64,000 nucleotides of DNA from Nodosilinea sp. PGN35 (GTDB lineage: Bacteria > Cyanobacteriota > Cyanobacteriia > Phormidesmidales > Phormidesmidaceae). Below, piece by piece: positions 16,579 to 26,136 of this stretch (position 1 is the stretch's first letter; each line of letters opens with the position of its first letter). The DNA lies in assembly GCF_029109325.1 (NCBI RefSeq), contig NZ_JAQKQJ010000005.1, positions 1 to 64,000 on the forward strand, read 5' to 3'. A model generated the notes under the pieces. It did no database searches and had not been told where the DNA came from. It saw only the letters and a list, made by a program, of their open reading frames with translations. The position numbers were made by a program, and so were the translations under genes.

Positions 16579-17173
16579 TCACCCCAGCCCATCGTCAGCC
16601 TCGGCAAGTTCAGCTTGGGAACTGATCCCCAGGGTCTGCTCGTATGCTGCCAAAACCGCCAGCACTGCCTCTAGCTCTCGGCGCTGAGGTTCGCTGGGGT
16701 CGAGTTGGTATTGGAGCTGGGCTTTTCGGTAGCGTATTTCCTGTCGATCGCGTCGAGCTTCGCGTCGTGCTCTCTCAGCTTCGCGTCGAGCCTCAACTCT
16801 TCCTCTCTCAGCCTCAACTCTTCCTCTCTCAGCTTCGCGTCGAGCCTCAACTCTTCCTCTCTCATTCTCGCGGTCTCGTGCCTCAGCCTCACGGTCTCCT
16901 TCTCGTTCGCGAAGCGTGCCCCGGGCAATTTCGACGGTTCCACGCTTCGCACGGGCTTCGCCCTACAACGCCGAAATTAGCCAGTGCAGCCAGGAGGGCT
17001 GCCACAGTGAGTCGGTTGCTCCAGAGCTGGGGCTGGGCGACGACGCTGAGGAATTGGAAGTCTTGTTGGTCATAAAACCGCAGGAAGGCAACGGCAAGAG
17101 CTAGAACGGTGACCAGACTGCCGGGCAGCAGGCCCAAAAAATTGATCCACCCCTGACGGCTGAGCAGTTTCAT
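16579..17173 (-). pseudogene. Frameshifted membrane/coiled-coil protein gene
   Basis: From ATG 17173 the frame encodes an N-terminal membrane protein with two hydrophobic segments (LLPGSLVTVLALAVAFLRFY and LTVAALLAALANFGVV). It leaves the natural sequence near 16965. A +1 frame, open from 16962 to the TGA at 16581-16579, continues with GEARAKRGTVEIARG, a long Arg/Glu-rich coiled coil, and a tidy C terminus (IRYRKAQLQYQLDPSEPQRR, then a helical tail to a Gly). Together they make a protein of about 197 aa. Two shorter ATG frames over the coiled coil (16671-16952 and the tail of the upper frame) are out of phase. The break is a one-base insertion (or two-base loss) between 16889 and 16965, or a sequencing error. 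Confidence 0.65.
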
Positions 17174-17289
17174 GTTACGCCATCTCCCCCTGGCCTTGGG
17201 ACGACCCGTGCCAGTCTGGCTCAGGATTCCCCGCCTGAGGGGCGGCGCATCAGGGGTTTAAGCCGCCATAACAACGATCTGTACCCTAG

Positions 17290-17796
17290 CTACCGGCAGC
17301 CCAGACTATCTCGCGTGGACACCCCAGTGGTCGCATTCACGCCGTCGGCGTACTTGCACATCTGCGCGGTCTGAAAGCGATCGACAATCGCCCCAGAGAA
17401 GTCGGCTCCGGTGATATTGGCATCGCCAAAGCTGCTGCTGGTGAGCAGCGCGTCGGTAAAGATGGCGTTGGAGAGGTCGGCTCCGTCAAAGATGACGCGA
17501 TCGGCAAAGGTGCCCGACAGGTTGGCCCCAGCTAAATTAGCCCGCAAAAATGACGCCTTGGTGAGAATGGTTTTGCTGAGGTCGGCTTTCTCAAAGTTGG
17601 CCTCCCGCATCTCTGCCGCCGCAAAGGAGGTGCCCGACAGCTGCTTACCCGAGAAGTCGCGGAAGCTGAGGTCGGTGAGGGTGTAATCGACCGTATTGTC
17701 TTGGGCCTGGGCGGTGGGGACAAGGCCGAGCCAGCCGACCAGCATGACGATTAGGGCACAGACGACAGCAAAGGCTTGGGGAAGGGGAAGGAACAT
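17290..17796 (-). CDS. Exported pentapeptide-repeat protein (probably thylakoid lumen)
   Basis: 168 aa. From ATG 17796 there is a signal peptide (FAVVCALIVMLVGWLGLVPT ending AQAQ) followed by A(D/N)LxX pentapeptide units: LSGTSFAAAEMREANFEKAD, LSKTILTKASFLRANLAGAN, LSGTFADRVIFDGADLSNAI. These form a right-handed quadrilateral beta helix. The C terminus has two Cys (MCKYADG and DSLGCR). Similar lumenal pentapeptide proteins are known in thylakoids; function unknown. The frame upstream of 17796 overlaps a dispersed repeat and is not coding. Confidence 0.8.
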   Translation of the reverse strand: MFLPLPQAFAVVCALIVMLVGWLGLVPTAQAQDNTVDYTLTDLSFRDFSGKQLSGTSFAAAEMREANFEKADLSKTILTKASFLRANLAGANLSGTFADRVIFDGADLSNAIFTDALLTSSSFGDANITGADFSGAIVDRFQTAQMCKYADGVNATTGVSTRDSLGCR

Positions 17797-17809
17797 ATCG
17801 GGGGCAACC

Positions 17810-17894
17810 GTAGGGTGGGCAGAGGAGGCCAGAGCATACCCACAGAATTTGGGATTTGAGGCTGAATGGGCACGCTGCGCTCTGCCCATCCTAC
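17810..17894. repeat. Inverted dispersed repeat (GTAGGGTGGGCAGAG family)
   Basis: Left arm GTAGGGTGGGCAGAG and right arm CTCTGCCCATCCTAC enclose about 55 bp. The same GTAGGGTGGGCA core recurs near 20.78, 30.45 and 37.60 kb in this window. It lies directly upstream of the pentapeptide gene. Confidence 0.7.
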
Positions 17895-17945
17895 AAAAGT
17901 TTTCAGGCAAAAGTTTTCAGGCAAAAGTTTTCAGGCGAAGTTTTA
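17893..17945. repeat. Three tandem copies of a 14-bp unit
   Basis: The unit AAAAGTTTTCAGGC occurs three times, with a fourth degenerate copy (GAAGTTTT), between the dispersed repeat and the thioesterase gene. Each unit contains the small palindrome AAAAGTTTT. Confidence 0.8.
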
Positions 17946-17972
17946 AGACCGTGCTCCAGGGGAGTTAACACC

Positions 17973-18392
17973 CTAAAATCGAGAATCGAGGGCGGCCTGT
18001 AGAGGCTCAGGCAGGCGGCGCAGGATGCGGCGAGTTTTTAAATCCACTGGAGCCAGGGTGACGGTGCCCTCGATGCAGGTTTCCTGGGTGGCGGCATTTT
18101 GAATGTCGTAGTGCCAGACAAAGCGCACTCCCCTGACAGGTTCAGGGCGGGCTTTGACCAGGGCGATGTCGCCTAGGGTGAGCGATCGCCGATACTTTAA
18201 CCCCAGATCGACCACGGGCAGATCGACCCCGGCCTTGACCCAGTCGGCAAAGGTGAGGCCGCAGCCGCTCAGGTAGTTCACCCGCGCCTCCTCCATCCAG
18301 GCGATATAGGTGCCGTGCCAGACAATGCCCGCGTAGTCAGTGTGGTAGGGCTGCACAATGACCCGATGCTCATACCAGTGAAACTCTTCCAT
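17973..18392 (-). CDS. Acyl-CoA thioesterase, hotdog fold (4HBT)
   Basis: About 139 aa from ATG 18392. It contains the YbgC/FadM-like pattern: VIVQPYHTDYAGIVWHGTYI (the Asp-Ala-Gly-Ile-Val-His active-site block), AWMEEARVNYLSGCGL and YRRSLTLGDIALVKARPEPV. These enzymes hydrolyse acyl- or aroyl-CoA esters. The cyanobacterial DHNA-CoA thioesterase of phylloquinone synthesis belongs to the same superfamily, but the sequence does not decide the substrate. The frame extends to 18485 but the ATG at 18392 fits the domain edge. Confidence 0.8.
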   Translation of the reverse strand: MEEFHWYEHRVIVQPYHTDYAGIVWHGTYIAWMEEARVNYLSGCGLTFADWVKAGVDLPVVDLGLKYRRSLTLGDIALVKARPEPVRGVRFVWHYDIQNAATQETCIEGTVTLAPVDLKTRRILRRLPEPLQAALDSRF

Positions 18393-18625
18393 TGCGGGGC
18401 CGCCAAGCAGCGGGCAGACTCTACTACAAATTATGAATCGCGCCAAAATAGGCTCAAACCCAATGCCTATGATGATTGAGAACACCTTAGCTCAGTTTTG
18501 TAACCCCTTGAGCCAATGGTTTGAGACAGGTGAGACCTTCGCTCACCTCAGGATTTTAAAGGGGCCTGGCCTCTAGATACCGTTCCATCGTTCTCAATCC
18601 TTAAGCGCAACCCCACGAGGACACC

Positions 18626-19480
18626 ATGATTGAAAAAATTCTTTTGGCCGACTCTGGCACCGGCAACACCGAAGCCATGATGAAAGCACTGATGGAGATT
18701 CCCCTGGTGCAGCGAGCTTCGGTGACGGTGCTGCACGTAGTGCCATCCCAGGTGTCTGCGGAGACCATGGCCGAGCGTTGGGAGGCCGGAGGCCGCACCC
18801 TGGCCAATGCCATCACCAAACTCAACCTCGACCCTAGCCGCGTAAACGCCGTGCTGCGGGAGGGCGACCCCAAAGACGTGGTGATTCAGGTGGCCGATGA
18901 GGTCGATGCCGATCTGATCATCATGGGCTCGCGCGGATTGCAGGGGCTCAAGGCAATTCTCGAAAATTCTGTCAGTCAGTACGTATTTCAGCTGTCGTCG
19001 CGGCCCATGCTGCTGGTCAAAGACGACCTCTACAGCATTCGCCCCATCAAGCGGGTGATGGTGGCGATGGATAAGTCTGACTCGGCCAAAGAAGGGCTGA
19101 ATATCGCCATTTCTCTGCTGCGCGACATCAAAGGTGGCGAGCTCACCCTGGTGCATACGGTGTCTAGCCTCAAGACCAAGCCCTTTGACGTGGCTAGCGC
19201 TGACCCCAACCAAGACCCCATCTTGACAGCGGCGGCGGCTGAAGCAAAACGATACGGGATCGCCTATAAGCTGTCGGCCCCTGAGGGCAAGCCCGGTCGC
19301 CGTATTTGCCAACTGGCCGAAGAACGCAATATGGATCTGATTATTCTCGGTTCTCCCGATCGCCGTCCCACCATTGCCAAGGGGCTGCCTGACCTAGACA
19401 AGATCCTGGGCGAGTCGCTGACCGACTTTGTGCGGGTCTATGCTCCCTGCCCGGTGCTGTTGACCCGAATGGCAGCCTAG
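18626..19480 (+). CDS. Tandem universal stress protein (UspA family)
   Basis: 284 aa with two UspA domains. The first (1-135) begins MIEKILLADSGTGNTEAMMK and ends with DADLIIMGSRGLQG and the strand RPMLLVKDD. The second (about 143-284) begins IKRVMVAMDKSDSAKEGLNI and ends MDLIILGSPDRR, PCPVLLTRMA. The first domain has the ATP-binding G-2x-G-9x-G(S) style motif in part (MGSRGLQGLKAILENSVS). Function in stress response is inferred from the family. A perfect hairpin follows the stop. Confidence 0.85.
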   Translation: MIEKILLADSGTGNTEAMMKALMEIPLVQRASVTVLHVVPSQVSAETMAERWEAGGRTLANAITKLNLDPSRVNAVLREGDPKDVVIQVADEVDADLIIMGSRGLQGLKAILENSVSQYVFQLSSRPMLLVKDDLYSIRPIKRVMVAMDKSDSAKEGLNIAISLLRDIKGGELTLVHTVSSLKTKPFDVASADPNQDPILTAAAAEAKRYGIAYKLSAPEGKPGRRICQLAEERNMDLIILGSPDRRPTIAKGLPDLDKILGESLTDFVRVYAPCPVLLTRMAA

Positions 19481-19491
19481 GTAATCTATAG

Positions 19492-19527
19492 CGTTGTTCC
19501 TCTGCTGTCGATGGCAGAGGAACAACG
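19492..19527 (+). terminator. Hairpin after the universal stress gene
   Basis: Arms CGTTGTTCCTCTGC and GCAGAGGAACAACG form a perfect 14-bp stem with an 8-base loop, 12 bases after the stop. There is no T-run, so it may be a weak terminator, an mRNA 3'-end stabiliser or a processing site. Confidence 0.55.
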
Positions 19528-19752
19528 GTAATGCCGCCATCAATCCTGAGAAGGGTATGGCGTTGGGTAACTGCCTGTAAAAATTCGTAATGCAAACGGT
19601 CGTCAAATCGGTCTAAGTTAAACAAATGTGGCCATTGTCATGGCATGTTACGGCTTCTCATAATTGAAGCTCGTCTGTCTGGCCAGGCATTGTCTAACCG
19701 AAACTCCGTTTAAACCTCACCTTTTAATTCACCCTAGAGCGAGACAGTCAGC

Positions 19753-20469
19753 ATGAGCAGTAACCTATCCACCGAGCTGCGCGAAGGCACCAAGAAAGCC
19801 CACACCATGGCCGAAAACATGGGCTTTGTGCGCTGCTTTCTGCGGGGCGTGGTTGAGAAGAACTCTTACCGCAAGCTGGTGGCCAACTTCTACTACGCCT
19901 ATGCAGCGATGGAAGAAGAGCTAGAGCGCCACAAAGATCATCCGGTTGTCTCTAAGATTTACTTTCCTGAGCTGCACCGCAAGGCCTCTCTGGAGTCTGA
20001 CCTGGCCTACTACTACGGCCCCAACTGGGCAAATGAGATTTCGATGACCCCCGGTGGCCAGCGCTACGTCGATCGCATCCGTGAAGTGGCCAACAGCAAC
20101 CCCGAGCTGCTGGTGAGTCATTCCTACACCCGCTACATTGGCGATCTGTCGGGGGGTCAAATTCTCAAGGGTATTGCCCAGCGGGCGATGAACCTCTCGG
20201 AGGGCGAGGGCACGGCGTTCTACGAGTTTCCTGAAATTTCCGATGAGAAGGCGTTTAAGGCCAAGTATCGCGAGTCGATGGATGCGGCCCCGGTGGACGA
20301 TGCCATGGTGGCCAGCATTGTGGACGAGGCCAACGATGCCTTTGGCCTAAACATGGAAATGTTTAAGGAGCTGGAGGGGAATTTGATCAAGGCGATCGGT
20401 CAGATGCTGTTTAACACCTTGACCAGCCGCCGTCGCCGGGGCAGCACCGAGCTGGCCACCGCCGAGTAG
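19753..20469 (+). CDS. ho1: Heme oxygenase 1
   Basis: Ferredoxin-dependent cleavage of heme to biliverdin IXalpha, the first step to phycocyanobilin for phycobilisomes and phytochromes. The 238-aa product has the proximal His at residue 17 (TKKAHTMAEN), the distal helix YTRYIGDLSGGQIL (about 126-138) with its Gly residues, and normal length. The C terminus is basic (SRRRRGS). Monocistronic, with its own terminator; 272 bases separate it from the upstream stress gene, so it has its own promoter. Confidence 0.95.
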   Translation: MSSNLSTELREGTKKAHTMAENMGFVRCFLRGVVEKNSYRKLVANFYYAYAAMEEELERHKDHPVVSKIYFPELHRKASLESDLAYYYGPNWANEISMTPGGQRYVDRIREVANSNPELLVSHSYTRYIGDLSGGQILKGIAQRAMNLSEGEGTAFYEFPEISDEKAFKAKYRESMDAAPVDDAMVASIVDEANDAFGLNMEMFKELEGNLIKAIGQMLFNTLTSRRRRGSTELATAE

Positions 20470-20517
20470 AATTTTCGGCTTATTCTAAACCGTTAGTTCT
20501 TACTTTTCGAGCACCGC

Positions 20518-20556
20518 ATTGAGGAAGTGACTTGCCGTCGCTTCCTCAATTTTTTG
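20518..20556 (+). terminator. Rho-independent terminator of ho1
   Basis: Arms ATTGAGGAAG and CTTCCTCAAT, followed by TTTTT. It lies 49 bases after the ho1 stop. Confidence 0.9.
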
Positions 20557-20866
20557 GGGCGTAGGGTGCATTAGCGCAGCAATGCACCGCGAACTGAGCA
20601 GAGAGTAATTGGTCTTAAAGCCAGATCTACCGCTGGGGGCGTTTCGATTGCCCCCAGACCCCGTCGACCAGGGCCGTTCCGCCGCCCTGGACCCAACGGA
20701 AAGGATTGACCTACCATCGGTTTAAACCTCTGTCCTGCAAATCTATCTGTCCTTCTCTGAGCCCAATGATTTGTAGCATCGTAGGGTGGGCACTGCCCAC
20801 CACTGGAGCAGGGCAATCGTCAAAGCACTAACCTGGTAGGGTGAGTGACTAGCTAAATGGGGGTGC
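20557..20866. repeat. Repeat-rich intergenic region
   Basis: 310 bp with no gene. It holds GTAGGGTGCATTAGCGCAGC-type sequence (hairpin GGTGCATT...AATGCACC at 20565-20588) and a GTAGGGTGGGCACTGCCCAC copy at 20780-20799. These are dispersed palindromic repeats placed between genes. The promoter of lnt must be in the right part. Confidence 0.6.
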
Positions 20867-22489
20867 ATGAAAGCAGCGGTGATCTGGTTACAAAAACTCA
20901 TTTACGGCTGGAGGTGGCAGCAGGCAGGTTTGGTTGCCCTGAGCGGGGTGTTGATGGCGATCGCGCTACCGCCCTGGAGCCTGTGGCCGCTGGCCTGGGT
21001 GGGGCTGGTGCCGCTGTGGTGGGTGGTGCGGGCCACGCCCCAGGTGGGGCTGGCTGCGGCCTATGGGCTGCTGTGGGGGCTGGTGTACTACGGCATTTCG
21101 CTAGCCTGGATTACCCACCTGCACCCGCTGATGTGGATGGGGGTGCCCTGGGGCAGCAGCGTTGCGATCGCCCTCTCCTCCTGGCTCTTCATCGTCCTTT
21201 GGGGTTCTGTCTGTATTGCGGTGTGGGGCGGGGCGATCGCCTGGGCAGCCCATCGCTGGCCCAGCCGCCGGTTCTGGCTGGTGCTTGCCGGTACTGCCCT
21301 ATGGTGCGCTCTCGAAGCCCTCCGCAACCACAGCCCCCTCGACTGGTCGCCCCTCAGCCTCACCCAAAGCCCCAACAACCTGTGGATTTTGCACCTGTCC
21401 CGACTCTCCGGGCCAGGTGCCATCACCGCCATTCTCGTCGCCACCAACGGCCTCCTCGCCCTCGCCTTTTCCCCCGTCCCCACGCTCCTGGGCAGCCCTT
21501 CCCCACCCTCCCACCCTCCCACCCCCCCACTCCCCTACCCCTTACTCCCCCGCCGCCCCCTCGCCCTCATGGCGATCGCTCTAGTTCTTCTAGGCCACAC
21601 CCTCGGTGCCCTCCTCTATGCCCACGAGGCCGTTCCCGCCGATCAGGCTCTCACCCTGGGCCTCATCCAGGGCAATGTGCCCACCCGCGAAAAGCTGACG
21701 CCCCAGGGGGTTAACCAGGCGTTAGAGGGCTACACCAGCGGCTACCGCGCCCTGGTGGCCCAGGGGGTAGAGGCGGTGGTGACGCCGGAGGGGGCGCTGC
21801 CGCAGCTGTGGAACCCAAACTCGCCCCAGATCGCGGCCATCCTGCGCACGGTGGAGCAGGATGGGGTGCCCCTGTGGCTGGGCACCTTTGCGCCGGTACC
21901 GGGGGCAGGGCGGCAGCAGTACACCCAAAGCCTGCTCGAAATTCGCCCCGACGGCCAGGCCCACGGTCGCTACGACAAGGTGCAGCTGGTGCCTCTGGGA
22001 GAATACGTGCCCTTTGAGGCGGTGCTGGGTCGCCTGATCAGTCGCCTGTCGCCGCTGGATAGCTATCTGGTGCCGGGGGCCGCCGATCAACGGTTTGAAA
22101 CCAGCGTGGGTCAGGGTGTCGTGGGCGTGTGCTACGAGTCGGCCTACAGCCGTCTGTTTCGCCCGCAGGTGAGCAGCGGTGGCGAGTTCATCGTTACCGC
22201 CTCTAACAACGACCCCTACCCGGTGGGGATGATGCGGCAGCACCACGGGTTTGACGTGCTGCGGGCGGTAGAGAGCGATCGCTGGGCGCTGCGGGTCACC
22301 AATACCGGGCTCTCGGGCCTAGTCGATCACCACGGTCGCACAGTCTGGCTGGGGGAGCCCCACACCTATCTGATCCACCGGGCTGAGCTGGAACGCCGTC
22401 AAACGCTCACCCCCTACATACGCTGGGGCGACTGGCTGACGCCGCTGCTGCTGGGCCTGGGGGTGCTGGGGTGGCGCGATCGGCGCTGA
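20867..22489 (+). CDS. lnt: Apolipoprotein N-acyltransferase
   Basis: Inner-membrane enzyme adding the third acyl chain to lipoproteins. The 540-aa product has an N-terminal hydrophobic region of several membrane segments, a nitrilase-like domain with the triad Glu308 (VVTPEGALP), Lys371 (YDKVQLVPLGEYVPFE) and Cys422 (GVCYESAYSR), and a final membrane helix. Residues about 210-228 form a Pro-rich stretch (SPSPPSHPPTPPLPYPLLP) not expected in Lnt; its DNA is a C-rich tract like those before several genes here. The C terminus ends just before convergent repeats shared with the next gene. Confidence 0.92.
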   Translation: MKAAVIWLQKLIYGWRWQQAGLVALSGVLMAIALPPWSLWPLAWVGLVPLWWVVRATPQVGLAAAYGLLWGLVYYGISLAWITHLHPLMWMGVPWGSSVAIALSSWLFIVLWGSVCIAVWGGAIAWAAHRWPSRRFWLVLAGTALWCALEALRNHSPLDWSPLSLTQSPNNLWILHLSRLSGPGAITAILVATNGLLALAFSPVPTLLGSPSPPSHPPTPPLPYPLLPRRPLALMAIALVLLGHTLGALLYAHEAVPADQALTLGLIQGNVPTREKLTPQGVNQALEGYTSGYRALVAQGVEAVVTPEGALPQLWNPNSPQIAAILRTVEQDGVPLWLGTFAPVPGAGRQQYTQSLLEIRPDGQAHGRYDKVQLVPLGEYVPFEAVLGRLISRLSPLDSYLVPGAADQRFETSVGQGVVGVCYESAYSRLFRPQVSSGGEFIVTASNNDPYPVGMMRQHHGFDVLRAVESDRWALRVTNTGLSGLVDHHGRTVWLGEPHTYLIHRAELERRQTLTPYIRWGDWLTPLLLGLGVLGWRDRR

Positions 22490-22543
22490 CAATAGTTTTA
22501 AGTTTTAAGTTTTGAATTATTTCCCCAATTCAAAATTCAACAC

Positions 22544-23443
22544 TCAAAACTTACCCGCATCCGCCTGGGGCCTGAAGAAGTCAAGCGTTGCCAACAGGGC
22601 TCCACCGACGATCAGCCCGCAGGCCAGCCCCACCGACCAGGTCGCCTCTGCCCGACCAGACCCGATCAGCAGCAGGGTCGAGAGCAGCGGCGCGGCGTAG
22701 GAGAGTGCCCCCAGCACCCGAATATTGCCGTGTTTCACCCCGTAGTCCCAGGTGAAGAAGGCCAGCCCCACCGGCCCCAGCCCCAGGGCGGCAATGGCAA
22801 GCCACTCCCCGCCCGCAGGCACCACCGTGGGCTCAAACAGCGCGTGGCAGACCCAGGCCAGCAGGGCCGTGGCCCCGCAAAAGCCCCCCACTGCACTGGT
22901 CGGAATCGCCCCAAAATACCTGGAGAGAATGGAGTAGCCCGACCAGGTGAGGGCGCAGACCAGGGCCGCCAGGTACCCGGTGGTGTACTGGGCGTCAAAG
23001 CTGAAGCTCTGCCCCCTGGTGACCAGCAGCCCCGCGCCGAGAAAGCCCGCGATCGCCCCCGCCCCGTGAAACCACCGCAGCCGCTCGCCGGGCAGCAGCG
23101 CCGAAAAAAACACAATCAGCAGCGGCCACAGATAGGCGATCAGGCTGGCCTCCACCGCCGGGGCGTGGCGCAGCGCCAGAAAATAGAAAAAGTGGTAGCC
23201 AAACAGCCCGACAATCCCTAAAGCCCAAACCCGCCAGGGTAGGTTGAGATGCCGCAGGATAGAACCTCCGGCCCGCAGCCAGGCGGCGACACCGATGAAA
23301 AATGCGATCGTAAACGCCATGGCCGTCAGCTGAAAGGGCGGCACGGTGCCGCTCAGGTCGGTGAGCAGCGCCAGGGTGGCCCACATCAGCACCGCTGAGA
23401 AGCCGATGGCCGTTGACCGTTGTTGGTTTTCTCTGGGCTCCAC
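22544..23443 (-). CDS. DMT-family (EamA) exporter, YddG-like
   Basis: 299 aa, about ten hydrophobic segments in two EamA repeats: the first starts AIGFSAVLMWATLALLTDLS, the second starts YLAALVCALTWSGYSILSRY. VGLFGYHFFYFLALRHAPAV and the YLWPLLIVFFSALLPGERL block agree with YddG-type aromatic amino acid exporters. The substrate is inferred from this similarity only. The start is GTG at 23443. Convergent with lnt; the 54-bp gap holds inverted AAGTTTTGAATT-type sequence that may end both transcripts. Confidence 0.8.
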   Translation of the reverse strand: MEPRENQQRSTAIGFSAVLMWATLALLTDLSGTVPPFQLTAMAFTIAFFIGVAAWLRAGGSILRHLNLPWRVWALGIVGLFGYHFFYFLALRHAPAVEASLIAYLWPLLIVFFSALLPGERLRWFHGAGAIAGFLGAGLLVTRGQSFSFDAQYTTGYLAALVCALTWSGYSILSRYFGAIPTSAVGGFCGATALLAWVCHALFEPTVVPAGGEWLAIAALGLGPVGLAFFTWDYGVKHGNIRVLGALSYAAPLLSTLLLIGSGRAEATWSVGLACGLIVGGALLATLDFFRPQADAGKF

Positions 23444-23527
23444 AATGTCCTCCTCTGCTTCTCCCTAGCTGTGTATTGTAGAGAGGCTGCTGCCGAAAAC
23501 GTCTTCACAGCAACTGTAAAGGTCACG

Positions 23528-24184
23528 ATGGAGCTCAACCAGCCGCTGCTGTCGGTGGAAAATCTGGGTCGCCAGCTGTCGCATCGGTGGCTGTGGCGCG
23601 GGGTGAGTTTTGAGCTGCGCTCGGGAGACTGGATGGGCCTAGTCGCCCCCTCCGGCGCGGGCAAAACGCTGCTGCTGCGCAACCTGGTGCTGCTCGACCC
23701 GATTCAGCAGGGCGCGGTGAGCTTTGAGGGCAAAACCCCGATCGAGTGGGGGCTGCCCGCCTACCGCAGTCGCGTCATGGTCGTGCCCCAGCGGGCGATC
23801 GCCTTCGAGGGCACCGTGCAGGCCAACCTCCAGCAGGTGTTTGACCTGGGGGTTTACAGCCAGCGCCGCTTCGACTCCATTCGCATTCAAGCCTGGCTAG
23901 ACAAACTCGGTCGCAGTGCCAGTTTTCTCCAGCTTCAGGGTTCCAGGCTTTCGGGGGGCGAGGCGCAGATTTTGGCCCTGCTGCGGGCCTTGCAGCTCGA
24001 CCCCCAGGTGCTCTTACTCGACGAGCCCACCGCCTCCCTCGATGCCGCCACCACCGCCCAAGTCGAAGCGCTGCTGCGCGACTGGCTGCAGGAGCCCGGT
24101 CGGGCCTGCATTCTCACCAGCCACGACACCGAGCAAATTCACCGGGTCACTAACCGCCAGCTCAACCTGGGGGAATTTGCTTGA
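23528..24184 (+). CDS. fetA: Iron export ABC transporter ATP-binding protein FetA
   Basis: 218-aa ATPase of the FetAB (YbbL-YbbM) type exporter. Walker A APSGAGKT (40-47), Q-loop VMVVPQRA (83-90), signature LSGGE (141-145) and Walker B LLLDEP (162-167) are all intact. The start at ATG 23528 is chosen because the frame upstream (from 23420) overlaps the divergent promoter. fetB follows after 66 bases. FetAB is known in Escherichia coli for iron homeostasis under oxidative stress; the same role is inferred here. Confidence 0.85.
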   Translation: MELNQPLLSVENLGRQLSHRWLWRGVSFELRSGDWMGLVAPSGAGKTLLLRNLVLLDPIQQGAVSFEGKTPIEWGLPAYRSRVMVVPQRAIAFEGTVQANLQQVFDLGVYSQRRFDSIRIQAWLDKLGRSASFLQLQGSRLSGGEAQILALLRALQLDPQVLLLDEPTASLDAATTAQVEALLRDWLQEPGRACILTSHDTEQIHRVTNRQLNLGEFA

Positions 24185-24250
24185 CAGGGCAAGGTATAAG
24201 GTACAGGGTGTGACCCTGACCCCTGACACCCACTCCCCCTCAGCTCACCC

Positions 24251-25054
24251 ATGGAAACAAACTACATTGCCATTGGCACCGGGCAGCTGGCCCTGGCGGC
24301 ACTGCTGATTTTGGTCAATGTGGCGCTGTCGGTGGCGCTGCGGCTGGGGCTGGCGCGATCGCTGCTGATCGCCTCCCTGCGGATGGTGGTGCAGCTGCTG
24401 CTGATCGGCTTTGTGCTGGAGTGGCTGTTTACCCAGGACAATCCACTGGTGATTGTGGGCATTAGTCTGGTGATGGCGGCGATCGCAGGCATGGCCTCGG
24501 TCAACCGCACCCAGCGCCGCTTTGCCGGTATTTACTGGAACAGTCTGCTGTCGGTGCTGGTCGCCTCCGCCCTGGTCACCGGCTTTGCCATGGTCAGCAT
24601 CATTGGCGTGCGGCCCTGGTACGACCCCCAGTACCTGATTCCGCTGCTGGGCATGGTGCTGGGCAACACCCTCAACGGCATTTCTCTGGGCCTAGACCGC
24701 TTTATGGAAGACCTGGTGGCCCAGCGCGATCAGGTCGAAACCCTGCTGGCCCTGGGGGCCAGCCGCTGGGAAGCCGCCCACAAAACCGTGCGCGACGCCA
24801 TTCGCGTCGGCATGATACCGACTATCAACTCGATGATGGTCATGGGGGTGGTGAGCCTACCGGGAATGATGACCGGGCAAATTTTGGCTGGGGCCGACCC
24901 CATCGATGCGGTGCGCTACCAGATTGTGATTATTTTTATGATCGCTGCCGCCGCCGCCCTGGGGATCTTTGGCGTGGTGCTGCTGGCCTACCGCCGCCTG
25001 CTCAGCCCCGACCACCAGCTGCGGCTCGACTATCTAGAAAAAGCCAGGCCGTAG
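24251..25054 (+). CDS. fetB: Iron export permease FetB (UPF0014)
   Basis: 267 aa, with about seven hydrophobic segments. Conserved UPF0014 elements are visible: SLRMVVQLLLIGFVLEWLF, GMVLGNTLNGISLGLDRF, ETLLALGASRWEA and INSMMVMGVVSLPGMMTGQI. It is the membrane partner of the FetA ATPase. Its start is preceded by a C-rich tract (CCTGACACCCACTCCCCC...) rather than a Shine-Dalgarno. Confidence 0.88.
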   Translation: METNYIAIGTGQLALAALLILVNVALSVALRLGLARSLLIASLRMVVQLLLIGFVLEWLFTQDNPLVIVGISLVMAAIAGMASVNRTQRRFAGIYWNSLLSVLVASALVTGFAMVSIIGVRPWYDPQYLIPLLGMVLGNTLNGISLGLDRFMEDLVAQRDQVETLLALGASRWEAAHKTVRDAIRVGMIPTINSMMVMGVVSLPGMMTGQILAGADPIDAVRYQIVIIFMIAAAAALGIFGVVLLAYRRLLSPDHQLRLDYLEKARP

Positions 25055-25879
<825 letters not shown>

Positions 25880-25905
25880 AACGGTTTCGGCAGGCAGTTC
25901 CAACA

Positions 25906-26136
25906 CTACTCCGACAGGCGGCAGCGGCTAAAGTCGATCTGCGGCCCCGTAGAGTACTGCACCAGACTGCGCCCTGCGGCCAGGGCGGCACTGCTGGCAG
26001 CATAGGTTTCGCCATCGGTCAGGGTAGACAACTCGGGCGTAATCACCCAGCAGCAAAAACCTGTCCCAGGCCGATAGGTGACAGCCACAACCCAATCGGT
26101 GAGGGCAATTAGAGTATTGAGCTGATCGTGTGCCAT
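25906..26136 (-). CDS. Small hypothetical protein
   Basis: 76 aa, starting MAHDQLNTLIALTDWVVAVT and containing two beta-like hydrophobic stretches (VVAVTYRPGTGFCCWVITPE). Not recognised. It lies between the SDR gene and recA on the opposite strand; codon usage is plausible but evidence is limited to the open frame. Confidence 0.4.
   Translation of the reverse strand: MAHDQLNTLIALTDWVVAVTYRPGTGFCCWVITPELSTLTDGETYAASSAALAAGRSLVQYSTGPQIDFSRCRLSE

Noticed and set aside
16700..16880. Tandem repeats that could be taken for a CRISPR array or minisatellite
   Set aside because: The units are short, imperfect and in phase with a Glu/Arg coiled-coil reading frame; there are no unique spacers.
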